In this document: piece after piece, positions 49,593 through 58,581 of the stretch
Layout of the letters: every line of letters starts with the position of its first letter
Numbering within the stretch: the stretch's first letter is position 1
NCBI GenBank assembly: GCA_042408785.1
Contig: JBHOQU010000032.1
Coordinates: 1-64,000, forward strand
Source of the DNA: JAUQQI01 sp042408785
Lineage (GTDB): Bacteria > Chloroflexota > Dehalococcoidia > JAUQQI01
Reading direction: 5' to 3'
DNA: 64,000 bases
Notes under the pieces: generated by a model
Databases searched by the model: none
Seen by the model: only the letters and a program-made list of their open reading frames with translations
Told to the model about the DNA's origin: nothing
Made by a program: the position numbers and the translations under genes

Positions 49593-52108
49593 CGCCTGGT
49601 TAAGATCCGCCGGATGATCCGGCCCCGAAGCCGGGTCCAGGCCGCCGAAACCTGAGCCTGCTCGGTGGGGTTAAGCTGGCGTCGGCCGAAGCGGACCTTT
49701 ACGAAGGCCCCCACAACTGTCTCGATGTCGGCGCCCGTATCGGCCAGTTCCGCCCGGAGCCGTTCGGCAAACTCCAGCGGGGTCTGCCAGGGGTAGGGTT
49801 TGAGGCCCGCGAGCTGGGCCAGAACGACCGCCTTTTCGTAGGTCTGGCTTACGAGGTCCAGGGGGGCGAACCGGCGCCGCCACCAGACCAGGCCGCCGAC
49901 CCCCAGCCCCAGCAGGGCTCCCACCGGCACTACGGCCAGCCCAAGGAGTCCCCGGCCGAAGTCGGAGTCGGATTGCTCGCCGAGGAATTCACCCCCGTAG
50001 AACCCCTCGTCGGGCAGCATCTCCCCGGGCCCCACACCACCCGGCCCCTCCCGGAGGACGTCGGCCCCGGAAGCCTCGCCGCCGGTCTCCTCGAGGCTTT
50101 CTACCCGGGGTACCCCTGCCCCCGCCCGGGGCGACGGCTCGAAGTCGACCCAGCCGTACTCCGGAAAGTAAACCTGGGGCCACGAGTGGGCGTCGGACTC
50201 CCGAACCTCGTAGGCGCCGACGTCCGGGTTATAAGTGCCGCTCATGTAGCCCACGGCCACCCGGGCGGGTATCCCGATGGAGCGGAGCATCACCGCCATG
50301 GCGGAGGCAAAGTAGTCGCAGTAGCCCCGCTTGAGGTCGAAAAGAAACCACTCGACCCCATCCCGGCCGGCCGGAGGCTGGGGGATATTGGTGTCGTAGG
50401 GGAACTGCTGGAGGTAGGCCTCAATGGCCTTGGCTTTATCGTAGCTGTTGTTAAGACCCCGGGTAAGCTCCTGGGCCAGCTGGCGGACCCGGGGCGGAAA
50501 GTTCGGGGGAAGCTGCAGGTAGCGGTCGACGATGTGCTGGGGGTAGCTTGTGCCGGCCCGGCGCAGCTCCTGACCGGTGGCGGTGGAGATCGACGCCCTG
50601 ACCGAGTACTGCTGGCCGAACCGGATACCCCCGACCGGCCGGACGGCCGCCAAGTCCATATAGTTCGGCCGCCGCAGGTTCACCATGAAGCTGGCGACCC
50701 GCCCGCCGATGATGGTGGGGCCGTAAGCCGTGTATTCGGCCGGAAGGAGCCGCTGGATAAGGCCCATCTGTTCCCTTTCGCCCAGGTCGGCCTGTTCCGA
50801 AAGGGCCTGCCGAATGTTGTTAACGGCCGCCCGCAGGTCTTCCGGGAGCTGAAAGTCTCGGGTCCGGTCCCGCAGGTCGACCAGCATGGGGGCCGGCGGG
50901 TCGTACTCGACGACCACCGGAACGTTAAACTGCATCCCCTGACCCCCCAGAAAGACCAGGCCGCTGGAGACCGCATTCAGGCGGATGACCTCGACAATCT
51001 CCTCCCGGCCCTTGTACGCCGCGGTGGTCGTCAGGACCGTGCCGGGCGAGAGCTGAACGGTCCGGCGCTCCCCCGAAAGCCAGCCCTGCCCCGTATACGT
51101 GTCGTAGGTGAGGCCCAGCCAGTAGTAGCGCCGGGGGCTGAAAACGTAAAGCACCACGCGGTTGCCCAGGGTGATGCTCCCCTTAAGGGCGAGGGTGCGG
51201 CCGAAATAGGCGGTATCCGTTCCCTCCTTGGCCGTAAGGGAGGCAAAGAGGCGGTTAAACTCCGACTGGGCGTCCTGGACCGGGGTGTTTATTCGGTTCC
51301 AGATGTCGGCAATGAAGTTCTGTTCCGTGGAGGCCGGCATGATGGCGGCCGCCGCCAGAATCCCGACGACTACCACGGCGACATTGGGCAGGACGGTAAG
51401 GCCCATCTCCCGGGAGTAGCGGATGCCGAAGAGGTCCCAGCGCCGCTGGAAGGCGTAGAAGTTAAGCCGCATCGCCAAAAGCAGGGCGGCAAACAGGTAT
51501 ATAAAGAAATAAATGGTCAGGTGGGATGGGGCATAGCGCAGGTTAAACAGCAGGGCGATGCCGACTGGGAGCATCGCACCGACGGCCGAGCGCCGCCGGA
51601 AAACAAACCAGGCGGCGCTGTAGGCCAGAAACCAGGCCAGGCCGGTGACCATAAACACAAAGGGCAGGCTGTCGTTGTTGATGCCGCCTGTCCGGGCGGC
51701 GTAGGCCCAGTAGTTAAGCCTGAGGATGAGGTCGACCAGGCGCTCCGGCCAGGTGGGCAACCGGATCACGCTCTGGACACCCCAGACAGTGATGACCAGC
51801 CCGTAAAGGGCGGCTACCGGGTGGGTTAGGTAGCCGGGTAGCCTCGTCTTGGCCAGGAGGGTTCCGAAAAGGAGCCCCCCGATGGCGATTTCGGCTAGGG
51901 GCGGCAGGTCCTCGACCCACCGGGCCCCCTGGACGGCCCAGACGGCGCTCAGGAGGGCAAAGACCAGGATTGCCAGGGTGACGAAGCCCTCCCTGGGGTA
52001 GAGCCGCTCGAGGCTGACTTCCCGACCGACCCGCCTCAGCAGGCCCGCCGGGCCTGGGGGTTCGGGTTGGGGTTCCGGGGGGCGGAGGATAACGTTTAAG
52101 TCTGCCAC
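49589..52108 (-). CDS. TgpA-like membrane transglutaminase
   Basis: 839 residues from GTG 52108, chosen because GGAGGGAGGAG stands five bases upstream. About six to seven N-terminal helices (residues 40-260) precede a large exported region with the transglutaminase-like core: C597 in KRGYCDYFASAM, H641 in SDAHSWPQVYFP and D655 in WVDFEPS. One more helix (about 730-752) and a cytosolic DUF4129-like tail (TPLEFAERLRAE) follow. Topology matches TgpA of Pseudomonas. In many genomes such proteins lie next to MoxR ATPase and DUF58 genes; here a MoxR-VWA pair is next but one. Confidence 0.92.
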   Translation of the reverse strand: MADLNVILRPPEPQPEPPGPAGLLRRVGREVSLERLYPREGFVTLAILVFALLSAVWAVQGARWVEDLPPLAEIAIGGLLFGTLLAKTRLPGYLTHPVAALYGLVITVWGVQSVIRLPTWPERLVDLILRLNYWAYAARTGGINNDSLPFVFMVTGLAWFLAYSAAWFVFRRRSAVGAMLPVGIALLFNLRYAPSHLTIYFFIYLFAALLLAMRLNFYAFQRRWDLFGIRYSREMGLTVLPNVAVVVVGILAAAAIMPASTEQNFIADIWNRINTPVQDAQSEFNRLFASLTAKEGTDTAYFGRTLALKGSITLGNRVVLYVFSPRRYYWLGLTYDTYTGQGWLSGERRTVQLSPGTVLTTTAAYKGREEIVEVIRLNAVSSGLVFLGGQGMQFNVPVVVEYDPPAPMLVDLRDRTRDFQLPEDLRAAVNNIRQALSEQADLGEREQMGLIQRLLPAEYTAYGPTIIGGRVASFMVNLRRPNYMDLAAVRPVGGIRFGQQYSVRASISTATGQELRRAGTSYPQHIVDRYLQLPPNFPPRVRQLAQELTRGLNNSYDKAKAIEAYLQQFPYDTNIPQPPAGRDGVEWFLFDLKRGYCDYFASAMAVMLRSIGIPARVAVGYMSGTYNPDVGAYEVRESDAHSWPQVYFPEYGWVDFEPSPRAGAGVPRVESLEETGGEASGADVLREGPGGVGPGEMLPDEGFYGGEFLGEQSDSDFGRGLLGLAVVPVGALLGLGVGGLVWWRRRFAPLDLVSQTYEKAVVLAQLAGLKPYPWQTPLEFAERLRAELADTGADIETVVGAFVKVRFGRRQLNPTEQAQVSAAWTRLRGRIIRRILTRR

Positions 52109-52211
52109 CGCTGCTCCTCCCTCCAATGTTAGGCGGCGCAACCCAAAGTGTCAAACGCGGCCCGGCGAAAGTTTGTCGGCGGCCGCGGTTTTGGGCCATA
52201 ATCAGAAGAGC

Positions 52212-53177
52212 ATGGCCGCCGTCAGATGCCGTCTGATCGTCAACCCCTCGGCCGGCGTTATGCTACCGCCCGCTCCCTCACCCGAACGCATCGTGCAGAC
52301 CCTTAGTGAGGCCGGCTGGCAGGTGGACCTCGCCTTCAGTAGCGGGCCCGGCTGCGTGCCCCGGCTTGCCCGGGAGGCCGCCGACCAGGGCTACGACGTG
52401 GTTATCGCCGGGGGTGGAGACGGAACGGTAAACGAGGCCCTGCAGGGGGTTGTCCACACCCCCACGGCCCTGGGAGTTATCCCCCTGGGGACGGCCAACG
52501 TCTTTGCTCGGGAAGTGGGAATCCCCCTCGACCCGATCCGCGCCGCCGAGCTTCTGACCCGGTGCGAGGTCCGCCGCCTGGACGTGGGTCTCACCAGCAC
52601 CGGCCGGTATTTCCTGCTCTGGAGCGGCATCGGCTTCGACGCCGAGGTGGCCAAGCAGGCCGAGCTTCGATTCAAGCGCCAGCTCGGCATCCTTGCCTAC
52701 GTGGCCGCCGCCGTGCGCACCTTCTTCTGGTTTGAGGGAACCCGGGCCCACATCGAGCTGGACGGCCGGAGGTTCCGCCGCCGGGTTCTGCTGATGGTGG
52801 TGGCCAACACCCGCCTCTACGCCCTATTCCCCCTCTCGGCCCACACACGGCCGGACGACGGCCTCTTCGACGTGGTGCTTTTTGGCGGGCGGGGCTTCTT
52901 TACGAAGCTCCGGCACGTGTTCGGCTTCTTCTCCGGCCGGCACCTGCAACTGCCCAAGGTGCTCAGGTTCACCGCCCGAACGGTGTCCATCAGGAGCACC
53001 CGGCCCCTGCCGGTCCAGGTGGATGGCGAGCTGATCGGCACGACCCCGATGAGCTTTTCCATCCAGCCGGGCGCCCTCCGCATCCTCCTGCCCCCCACCG
53101 CCCCCTACGGCTACCCCGACGGCCGGTTGAGTCCCGGGGCCAGGGCGGCAACGGCCCCGGACCGCTCCCCGCCGTGA
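52212..53177 (+). CDS. Diacylglycerol/sphingosine kinase-family lipid kinase
   Basis: 321 residues from ATG 52212. The catalytic-domain motifs CRLIVNPSAG and VVIAGGGDGTVNEALQG are clear, then GVIPLGTANVFAREVGIP, and the C-terminal lobe ends with VQVDGELIGTTPMSFSIQPGALRIL. It phosphorylates a lipid alcohol such as diacylglycerol with ATP at the inner membrane face. The M24 peptidase gene starts on its stop codon. Confidence 0.92.
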   Translation: MAAVRCRLIVNPSAGVMLPPAPSPERIVQTLSEAGWQVDLAFSSGPGCVPRLAREAADQGYDVVIAGGGDGTVNEALQGVVHTPTALGVIPLGTANVFAREVGIPLDPIRAAELLTRCEVRRLDVGLTSTGRYFLLWSGIGFDAEVAKQAELRFKRQLGILAYVAAAVRTFFWFEGTRAHIELDGRRFRRRVLLMVVANTRLYALFPLSAHTRPDDGLFDVVLFGGRGFFTKLRHVFGFFSGRHLQLPKVLRFTARTVSIRSTRPLPVQVDGELIGTTPMSFSIQPGALRILLPPTAPYGYPDGRLSPGARAATAPDRSPP

Positions 53178-54319
53178 TTCCCCGGGAGGAGTTTTACCGG
53201 CGGCAAGAGTCGGCCCGGAAACTGGCAGCCGAGGCCGGCTTTGCCGGGCTTCTGGCCGTGGGCCGCTCTTTTTACGACCGGCCTGGGCCCCTGGCCTATC
53301 TGACCAATCATTTCCCCGCCTTTCCGGCAACGGCCTTCGCCCCGGGGATGCGGGGTCTGGGCCACGGGGTTTTCATCCTGCCGGTGGCGGGCGACCCGGT
53401 CCTCTGCATTGACCTTCGCAGTTACCGGAAGGAGCTGGTGGCCGTCGACGACGTCCGCCAGGCCGGCGACCTGGTAAGGCTGGTGGCGGAGGTTCTGCGG
53501 GAAAAGGGCCTGGCCGGGGGCCGGCTGGGCTTGGCCGGATGGGATATCCTGCCCCTGGCGTTCTACCGGGACCTCGTCAACCTTCTGCCCGAGCTGAGGC
53601 TGGAGCCGGCCGATGACCTGCTGAACCGGCTGCGGCGGGTGAAGTCCGAGGCCGAGGTGGGCCTCCTGCGTCAGGCCGCCCGGATTGCCGGGGCGGGGCT
53701 GGAGGGTGCCCTCAAGGCCATCAGGCCGGGGGTTACCGAGGCGGAGGTGTGCGCGGCCGGCACCGCCGCCGCCCTCCGGGCCGGGGCGGACTTTGTCCGC
53801 TACCTGCGGGTGCATTCCGGCCCGTGGTCGGCGGCCGGTTCCCGCTGGCCCCAGGCCACCGACCGGCGCCTGGAGGCCGGCGACCTGGTGGCCCTGGATA
53901 TCATCGGGGCCTTTCGGGGCTATCAGTTTGACGTCAACCGGAGCACCGTGGTCGGCGAGGCCGACCGCCGGGCCCGGCAGCTTCTGGAGGCCGTCTACCT
54001 GGCAAGCCGACTGATGGTGGAGCACTGCTACCCCGGCGTGCCGGCGGCCGAGCTGGTTCGGGTTGCCCGGCGCGGCCTGGAGGAGCTGGGATTCGGGGCC
54101 TACGCCGCGGCGATGATGGGCCACGGCATCGGCCTTGAAACCGTCGAACCGCCCTACATTACGGCCGACGCCGACGACGTCCTGGAGCCGGGAATGGTCC
54201 TGGCGGTGGAGCCCGGGGTCTTTATCCCGGGCTGGGGCGGGGCCAACATCGAAGAGATTGTGGTGGTCCGCGACGGCCCCCCGGAGACCCTCACCCTCAT
54301 TCCGGCCCGGCTTTGGTGA
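53174..54319 (+). CDS. M24-family metallopeptidase (Xaa-Pro aminopeptidase-like)
   Basis: 381 residues, GTG start overlapping the kinase stop. A creatinase-like N-terminal domain (1-150) precedes the pita-bread domain with metal ligands: Asp in ALDIIGAFRGYQFDVNRS (two Asp), His in MMGHGIGLE, Glu in VLAVEPGVF and Glu in GANIEEIVVV. Complete two-metal site, so probably an active dipeptidase or prolidase. Overlaps the convergent M20 gene by 23 bases. Confidence 0.92.
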   Translation: MIPREEFYRRQESARKLAAEAGFAGLLAVGRSFYDRPGPLAYLTNHFPAFPATAFAPGMRGLGHGVFILPVAGDPVLCIDLRSYRKELVAVDDVRQAGDLVRLVAEVLREKGLAGGRLGLAGWDILPLAFYRDLVNLLPELRLEPADDLLNRLRRVKSEAEVGLLRQAARIAGAGLEGALKAIRPGVTEAEVCAAGTAAALRAGADFVRYLRVHSGPWSAAGSRWPQATDRRLEAGDLVALDIIGAFRGYQFDVNRSTVVGEADRRARQLLEAVYLASRLMVEHCYPGVPAAELVRVARRGLEELGFGAYAAAMMGHGIGLETVEPPYITADADDVLEPGMVLAVEPGVFIPGWGGANIEEIVVVRDGPPETLTLIPARLW

Positions 54320-55511
54320 GCAGGTTGAAGGCCGTCGCCAGGTAAACCTTTAGCTGGGTGACCAGCGAATCCACCAGCACGTGCTCGTCGGGGCCGTGGG
54401 CGTGGAAGCCCACCGGGCCGAACACCACTGTATCGATGCCGGCCTGCCGGTAAAGCCGGCCGTCGGTGGCCCCCGCCCAGTTGACGAAGAATTCCGGCTC
54501 CTTTCCGGTGACCTGCCGGTAGGCGGCCTGGATGGTCCGGACGAGCCGGCTGTTCGGGTCGGTCATGTTGGCGGGCATAAAGGGTATCTGCCCCTCCTCC
54601 GCCCGGGTCAGAATTTCGTAGCTTCCTGCCCCGAACTCGGCCACTACCCGGTCCAGGGTCTCCCGGACCTCCGCCAGCACCGACTCCATCGTCTCGCCCG
54701 GCACTGTCCGCCGGTCGATAGTGATGACCGCCTCGGCGGGCACCTGGTTGGGCGTCTGGCCGCCGTGGAACATGTTCACGCTGATGACCGGATAGCCCAC
54801 GGCCGGGTGGAACCGGTCGATGTGCCGGTCCAGGGCCACCACGGCCCGGGCGGCCAGGGCCACTGCGTTAACCCCCTCGGCCCGGGCGTAGGCCGTGTGG
54901 GTGGCCTTGCCCGTAAAGCGGACCTTGAACTGGAAGACGCCCCGCTCGGCGATGCGGAGCTTTAAATCGCTCTTCTCCCCCACCAGGACGGCGTCGGGCC
55001 GGGGCAGGGCGCCCGCCTGAATCTGCTCGATTAAAAACCCGGTGCCGAAGTTGCCGCCCCGCTCCTCGTCCGAAACCAGCTGGAGCTGGACCTGCCCGGG
55101 GAGGTCCGGGCAGTGGCGCTTGAACAGGATGAGGGCGTAGGTCATGGCCGCGCAGGAGCCCTTCATGTCCGAGGCCCCCCGGCCGTAAAGTTTGCCGTCG
55201 ACGAGCTCGCCCGAGAAGGGCCCCACCGACCAGGCCCAGGGGTCCGGCACCGGGACGGTATCCAGGTGGCCGTTGAACGCGACGATGGGCCCGCCCCCGG
55301 CCCCCACCCACCCGACGACGTTGGGGCGGGCCGGGTCCCGGGCCAGGACCCGGGCGGCGATGCCGTGGTCGGCCAGAAGCCTCCGGGCAAACTCCATCAC
55401 GGCGGCCTCCTCGCCGCTTGGGCTTGGGATCCGGATAAATTCCCGGGCGATTTCTACCAGCTCGTTCGGGTCAACGGCCCCGATAAGCCTTTCAAGGCTG
55501 GTCTCCGGCAT
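54297..55511 (-). CDS. M20-family metallo-aminoacylase/peptidase (ArgE/DapE/YgeY-like)
   Basis: 404 residues. Metal motifs are FNGHLDTVP (His, Asp), GRGASDMKG (Asp), SDEERGG (Glu-Glu) and a C-terminal His in VGFHAHGPDEHV. The dimerisation domain has GKATHTAYAR. Most like the YgeY/SsnA-context hydrolases and acetylornithine deacetylase; substrate is an N-acyl or N-carbamoyl amino acid. It is last in a leftward run of aldolase, UroD-like, phosphoribosyltransferase, M20. Confidence 0.92.
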   Translation of the reverse strand: MPETSLERLIGAVDPNELVEIAREFIRIPSPSGEEAAVMEFARRLLADHGIAARVLARDPARPNVVGWVGAGGGPIVAFNGHLDTVPVPDPWAWSVGPFSGELVDGKLYGRGASDMKGSCAAMTYALILFKRHCPDLPGQVQLQLVSDEERGGNFGTGFLIEQIQAGALPRPDAVLVGEKSDLKLRIAERGVFQFKVRFTGKATHTAYARAEGVNAVALAARAVVALDRHIDRFHPAVGYPVISVNMFHGGQTPNQVPAEAVITIDRRTVPGETMESVLAEVRETLDRVVAEFGAGSYEILTRAEEGQIPFMPANMTDPNSRLVRTIQAAYRQVTGKEPEFFVNWAGATDGRLYRQAGIDTVVFGPVGFHAHGPDEHVLVDSLVTQLKVYLATAFNLLTKAGPE

Positions 55512-56076
55512 TGGTCCCTCCTGTTGGGGTAGTAAGTCCCAGCTCCTCGGCGGTGAAAAGGGGCTCGAAGTCGTAGCCGGCCCGGCGGAGCCGCTCCCCG
55601 CCCCCCTCCTGCCGGTCGACGACGGCCAGCACCTTTATAACCTCAGCCCCGGCGGCCTCGGCTGCCGCAATGGCATTTAAGAGGGTCTCCCCCGTCGTCA
55701 CCGTATCCTCAACGATGACCGCCCGCATCCCCGGCGTAAGGGGCCCCTCCACCTGGCGGCCGGTCCCGTGGGCCTTCGGCTCCTTCCGAACCAGGAATCC
55801 GGCCAGGTTCCGGCCCCGCTGGTAGGCCAGCAGGCAGAGGCCCGCCACCAGCGGGTCGGCCCCGATGGTCGGACCCCCAACCGCTTCAAACTCCAGGTCC
55901 CTAACCCTATCCCAGAGAAGCTCGGCCGTTAAGGCCAGGCCGTCCCCCGAGAGGGAGACCATTCGGGCGTCGATGTAGTAGTGGCTTTTGCGCCCGGACG
56001 AAAGGACCACCTCCCGGAAGCTTACGGCCCGCTCCAGGAGCATGAGCTTGAGCCGTTCCCGCAGAAGCTCCGACAT
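55492..56076 (-). CDS. pyrE: Orotate phosphoribosyltransferase-family protein
   Basis: 194 residues from ATG 56076, right after the UroD-like stop; the longer frame would overlap that gene. The PRPP-binding motif is VIVEDTVTTGET, and VSLSGDGLALTAELL, AVGGPTIGADPLVAG and FLVRKEPKAHGTG match PyrE closely. It converts orotate and PRPP to OMP. No other pyr gene is near; the operon context is catabolic, so it could act on another base, but the motifs favour true PyrE. Start of the M20 gene overlaps its end by 20 bases. Confidence 0.88.
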   Translation of the reverse strand: MSELLRERLKLMLLERAVSFREVVLSSGRKSHYYIDARMVSLSGDGLALTAELLWDRVRDLEFEAVGGPTIGADPLVAGLCLLAYQRGRNLAGFLVRKEPKAHGTGRQVEGPLTPGMRAVIVEDTVTTGETLLNAIAAAEAAGAEVIKVLAVVDRQEGGGERLRRAGYDFEPLFTAEELGLTTPTGGTNAGDQP

Positions 56077-56077
56077 C

Positions 56078-57088
56078 TCAATCGGCCTGCCAGACGTAGT
56101 TGCGGGCAAACTCAACCACCGCCCGCAGGTTCTCGGGCCGGGTGGTCGTCGGTATGGAGCAGTCCGGCCCCAGGATGAACCGAACCCCGCCCGTCTCCGC
56201 CACGGCCCGGCGAGCCTCGGCCAGGGCCGCCTCGGGGTCCGGAGCCGTCAGGGCCCGGTGGCTTACGCCCCCGATCAGGACCTTTTGGCCCAGGCGGGCC
56301 CGGGCCTCGCCCAGGGAGGGGTTGGTGGGGGAGGTGACCGCCCAGTTGACGGCCGGCACCGGGTAGTCGGCCAGGAGGTAGAGCATGCTGTTTTCCTGGC
56401 AGACGTGGAGGATGTTAAACCAGGCCGATTGGACGGCCTCAAGGACCCGCAGGTCGTAGGGCCGGCCGAACCGGACATACTCCTCCTCGGTCAGGAGGTT
56501 GCGGGTTGCCAGGGTTGTGGTGGCAAAGAAGATGCCGTCGGCCCCGGCTTCCAGGCAGGCCCGGGCGAAGGGGACAAAGGTCCGGGTTATAGCCTCGAGG
56601 GCCGCCTCCACCGCCGCCGGATGCTCCCGGAGCCACCGCGCCAGGGTAGGGTCCGAGCCCACCAGGTCGGCCGCCACCGAAAGGGGGTTAAAGATAGTGG
56701 CCACCATGGGCACCTCCGGACCCAGCTCCCGGCGGATGAGCCGCAGGGCTTCCAGCTGTTCCCCCAGGGCCCCGGCATCGGGGGGCGCCGGCCGGATGGC
56801 CCCCAGCTCCTCGGGGGTGCGCACCGGGAACGTCACCTGGCGGGGCCGGTCGTGGGGCCCGCCGGGGTATTCGAACCGGGCACCCCACGGCTCGACGTGG
56901 TACTGGGCCCGAGGGTTGACTTTCAGGAAGTCGAAGTCGTACTCCCGCTGCCAGGCCACCATCGCCCGGGCCAGGTCCCGGGCCGAGGACTCCTGGTCGT
57001 AGAAATGCCGCCAGAAGGCGTAGGGCGGTCGGTCCGGCCGCTCCCCGGCCAGAACCCGCCGAAGCCGTTCCCGGTGGGTGAGGCTCAT
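56078..57088 (-). CDS. Uroporphyrinogen decarboxylase-superfamily protein, not HemE
   Basis: 336 residues from ATG 57088 (GAGGAGG upstream), overlapping the aldolase stop by one base. The UroD fold starts THRERLRRVLAGERPDRPPYAFW; HemE-specific RQAGRYLPEYR is absent. C-terminal RFILGPDCSIPTTTRPENLRAVVEFAR carries a Cys and is typical of UroD-related methyltransferases (MtaA/CmuA-like) or uncharacterised enzymes. In this superfamily the Cys often binds zinc. Likely a methyl- or C-C-bond chemistry enzyme coupled to the neighbouring aldolase; exact reaction unknown. Confidence 0.85.
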   Translation of the reverse strand: MSLTHRERLRRVLAGERPDRPPYAFWRHFYDQESSARDLARAMVAWQREYDFDFLKVNPRAQYHVEPWGARFEYPGGPHDRPRQVTFPVRTPEELGAIRPAPPDAGALGEQLEALRLIRRELGPEVPMVATIFNPLSVAADLVGSDPTLARWLREHPAAVEAALEAITRTFVPFARACLEAGADGIFFATTTLATRNLLTEEEYVRFGRPYDLRVLEAVQSAWFNILHVCQENSMLYLLADYPVPAVNWAVTSPTNPSLGEARARLGQKVLIGGVSHRALTAPDPEAALAEARRAVAETGGVRFILGPDCSIPTTTRPENLRAVVEFARNYVWQAD

Positions 57089-57846
57089 CAGGCCCGAACC
57101 TCCTCGAGGAATCTCTTGAGGGCCGGAACCAGCACCCGGGTGACCCCGCCGCAGAAGTACTGGACGCCCCGCTCCCGCCAGTAGCGGGTCCACTCGGGGT
57201 CGATGGCCAGGGTTCCGGCGACCCGGCCGGCAGCCCGGATCTGCCGGACCGCGTCCTCGATGGCGGCCATCACCTCGGGGTGGCGGGGGTTGCCGGGGTG
57301 CCCCAGGGAAGATGATATGTCGGTGGGCCCGAGGAAGAAGACGTCAACCCCGTCAACCCGGAGCATTTCAGGCAGGTTGTCCAGCGCCTGCCGGTTCTCC
57401 ACGTGGGTAATGAGCAGAAGCTCCCGGTTGGCCGCCGCCACATACTCGGCCAGGGGCGTAAGGCCGTAATCGGCGGCCCGGACGCTGGCCAGACCCCGGC
57501 GGCCCAGGGGCGGATACCGAACAGACTGGGCGGCCAGGCGGGCATCCTCGGCGGTGTTGATCATGGGCAGGTGAACCCCCAGGGCCCCGATATCCAGGTA
57601 GCGCAGGATCACCTGCTGGGCGTTCTGGGCCACCCGGATTATCGGGGTTATGCCGGAAAGCTCGGCCGCCCGGACCATCTCCAGGCACTGGGTAAGCTCG
57701 AGGGGCCCGTGCTCGGCATCGAAGATCATGAAGTCAAACCCTAGCCGGCCGGTTATCTCGACGATATTCGGGGCGTAAAAGTCGATGAAAAGGCCGTAGA
57801 CGCACTCGCCGGCTGAAAGCTTGGCCTTGACGGGGTTGGGGCGCAC
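57088..57846 (-). CDS. HpcH/HpaI-family aldolase
   Basis: 252 residues. MIFDAEHGPLELTQ has the catalytic His and metal Glu region; IIRVAQNAQQVILRYLDIGALGVHLPMINTAEDA contains the substrate Arg and Asp/His; THVENRQALDNL and FFLGPTDISSSLGHPG complete the class II HpcH/HpaI layout. It cleaves or forms 2-keto-3-deoxy acids with divalent metal. First gene of a four-gene leftward run. Confidence 0.93.
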   Translation of the reverse strand: MRPNPVKAKLSAGECVYGLFIDFYAPNIVEITGRLGFDFMIFDAEHGPLELTQCLEMVRAAELSGITPIIRVAQNAQQVILRYLDIGALGVHLPMINTAEDARLAAQSVRYPPLGRRGLASVRAADYGLTPLAEYVAAANRELLLITHVENRQALDNLPEMLRVDGVDVFFLGPTDISSSLGHPGNPRHPEVMAAIEDAVRQIRAAGRVAGTLAIDPEWTRYWRERGVQYFCGGVTRVLVPALKRFLEEVRA

Positions 57847-57903
57847 GTTCTCCTCCGCTTAACGAAGCTTTCGGCCAAGAGGATAACCCACCTGGGCCTG
57901 GAA

Positions 57904-58581
57904 TTACAAGGCCAGGTCGGCCAGACTGTGGACCACCGGCAGGTCCTCGGGCAGGTCGGCCGCCGGCGGGCGGACGATGAGAAAGCCGTGAAGGCCGGCC
58001 TCCCGGGCGGCCCGGACGTGCCTGGGCAGGTCGTCGACGAAAAGGGTTTCCTCCGGCCGAAGCCCGAGCCTGGCCAGCCCCAGGCCGAAAATCGCCGGGT
58101 CCGGCTTGGCCAGCCCCACCTCGGCCGAGATGATTATGGTGTCGAAATAGGCCGTAAGGCCCAGCCGGTCAATGGCCTCCCGGAAGGAGGGGACGGCGTT
58201 GGAGACGATGCCGAGCCGCAGGCCCCGCCGCCGCCAGGCCTCCAGGGCCGGAACGGTATCCGGGAAAAGCTCCAGAAAGTTTAGATAATCCGTCGCCTCG
58301 GCCAGACGGCGGACCAGCCCGGGGCTGGTGGGGAGCTTCAGGGCCGAGAGGACCCGCCGGCAGTAGGCCCGCCAGAGCCTCTGCTCTTCGGCCCGGGTCC
58401 GGGCGTTGGGCTCGGGCCAGTTGAATTCCAGGTCGGCCGCCAGGATTGCCCGCTCCAGGGCCTCGGGGTCCGGGGCGAAGCCGGCCTCCCGCAGGAAGCG
58501 GCCGAACCGGTCGGCCCGGGTGTATTTGACCTGGAAGAGGGTGCCCCCAGCGTCCAGGAGGCCCCCCTTAAAGTTGGACAC
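57904..58581 (-). CDS. HAD-superfamily hydrolase
   Basis: 225 residues from GTG 58581, overlapping the end of the S9 peptidase gene by 14 bases. Motif I GLLDAGGTLF has Gly at the second Asp position; motif II IVSNA; motif III K in GLAKPDP; motif IV FVDDLPRHVRAA. The helical cap (20-110) is present. Probable phosphatase or dehalogenase-like enzyme. This is the second HAD in the window with the DxG form, the other being at 30648. Confidence 0.88.
   Translation of the reverse strand: MSNFKGGLLDAGGTLFQVKYTRADRFGRFLREAGFAPDPEALERAILAADLEFNWPEPNARTRAEEQRLWRAYCRRVLSALKLPTSPGLVRRLAEATDYLNFLELFPDTVPALEAWRRRGLRLGIVSNAVPSFREAIDRLGLTAYFDTIIISAEVGLAKPDPAIFGLGLARLGLRPEETLFVDDLPRHVRAAREAGLHGFLIVRPPAADLPEDLPVVHSLADLAL

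Noticed and set aside
56078..57088. Calling the UroD-superfamily gene hemE
   Set aside because: The HemE RQAGRYLPEYR region is absent, and the operon is not a haem operon.
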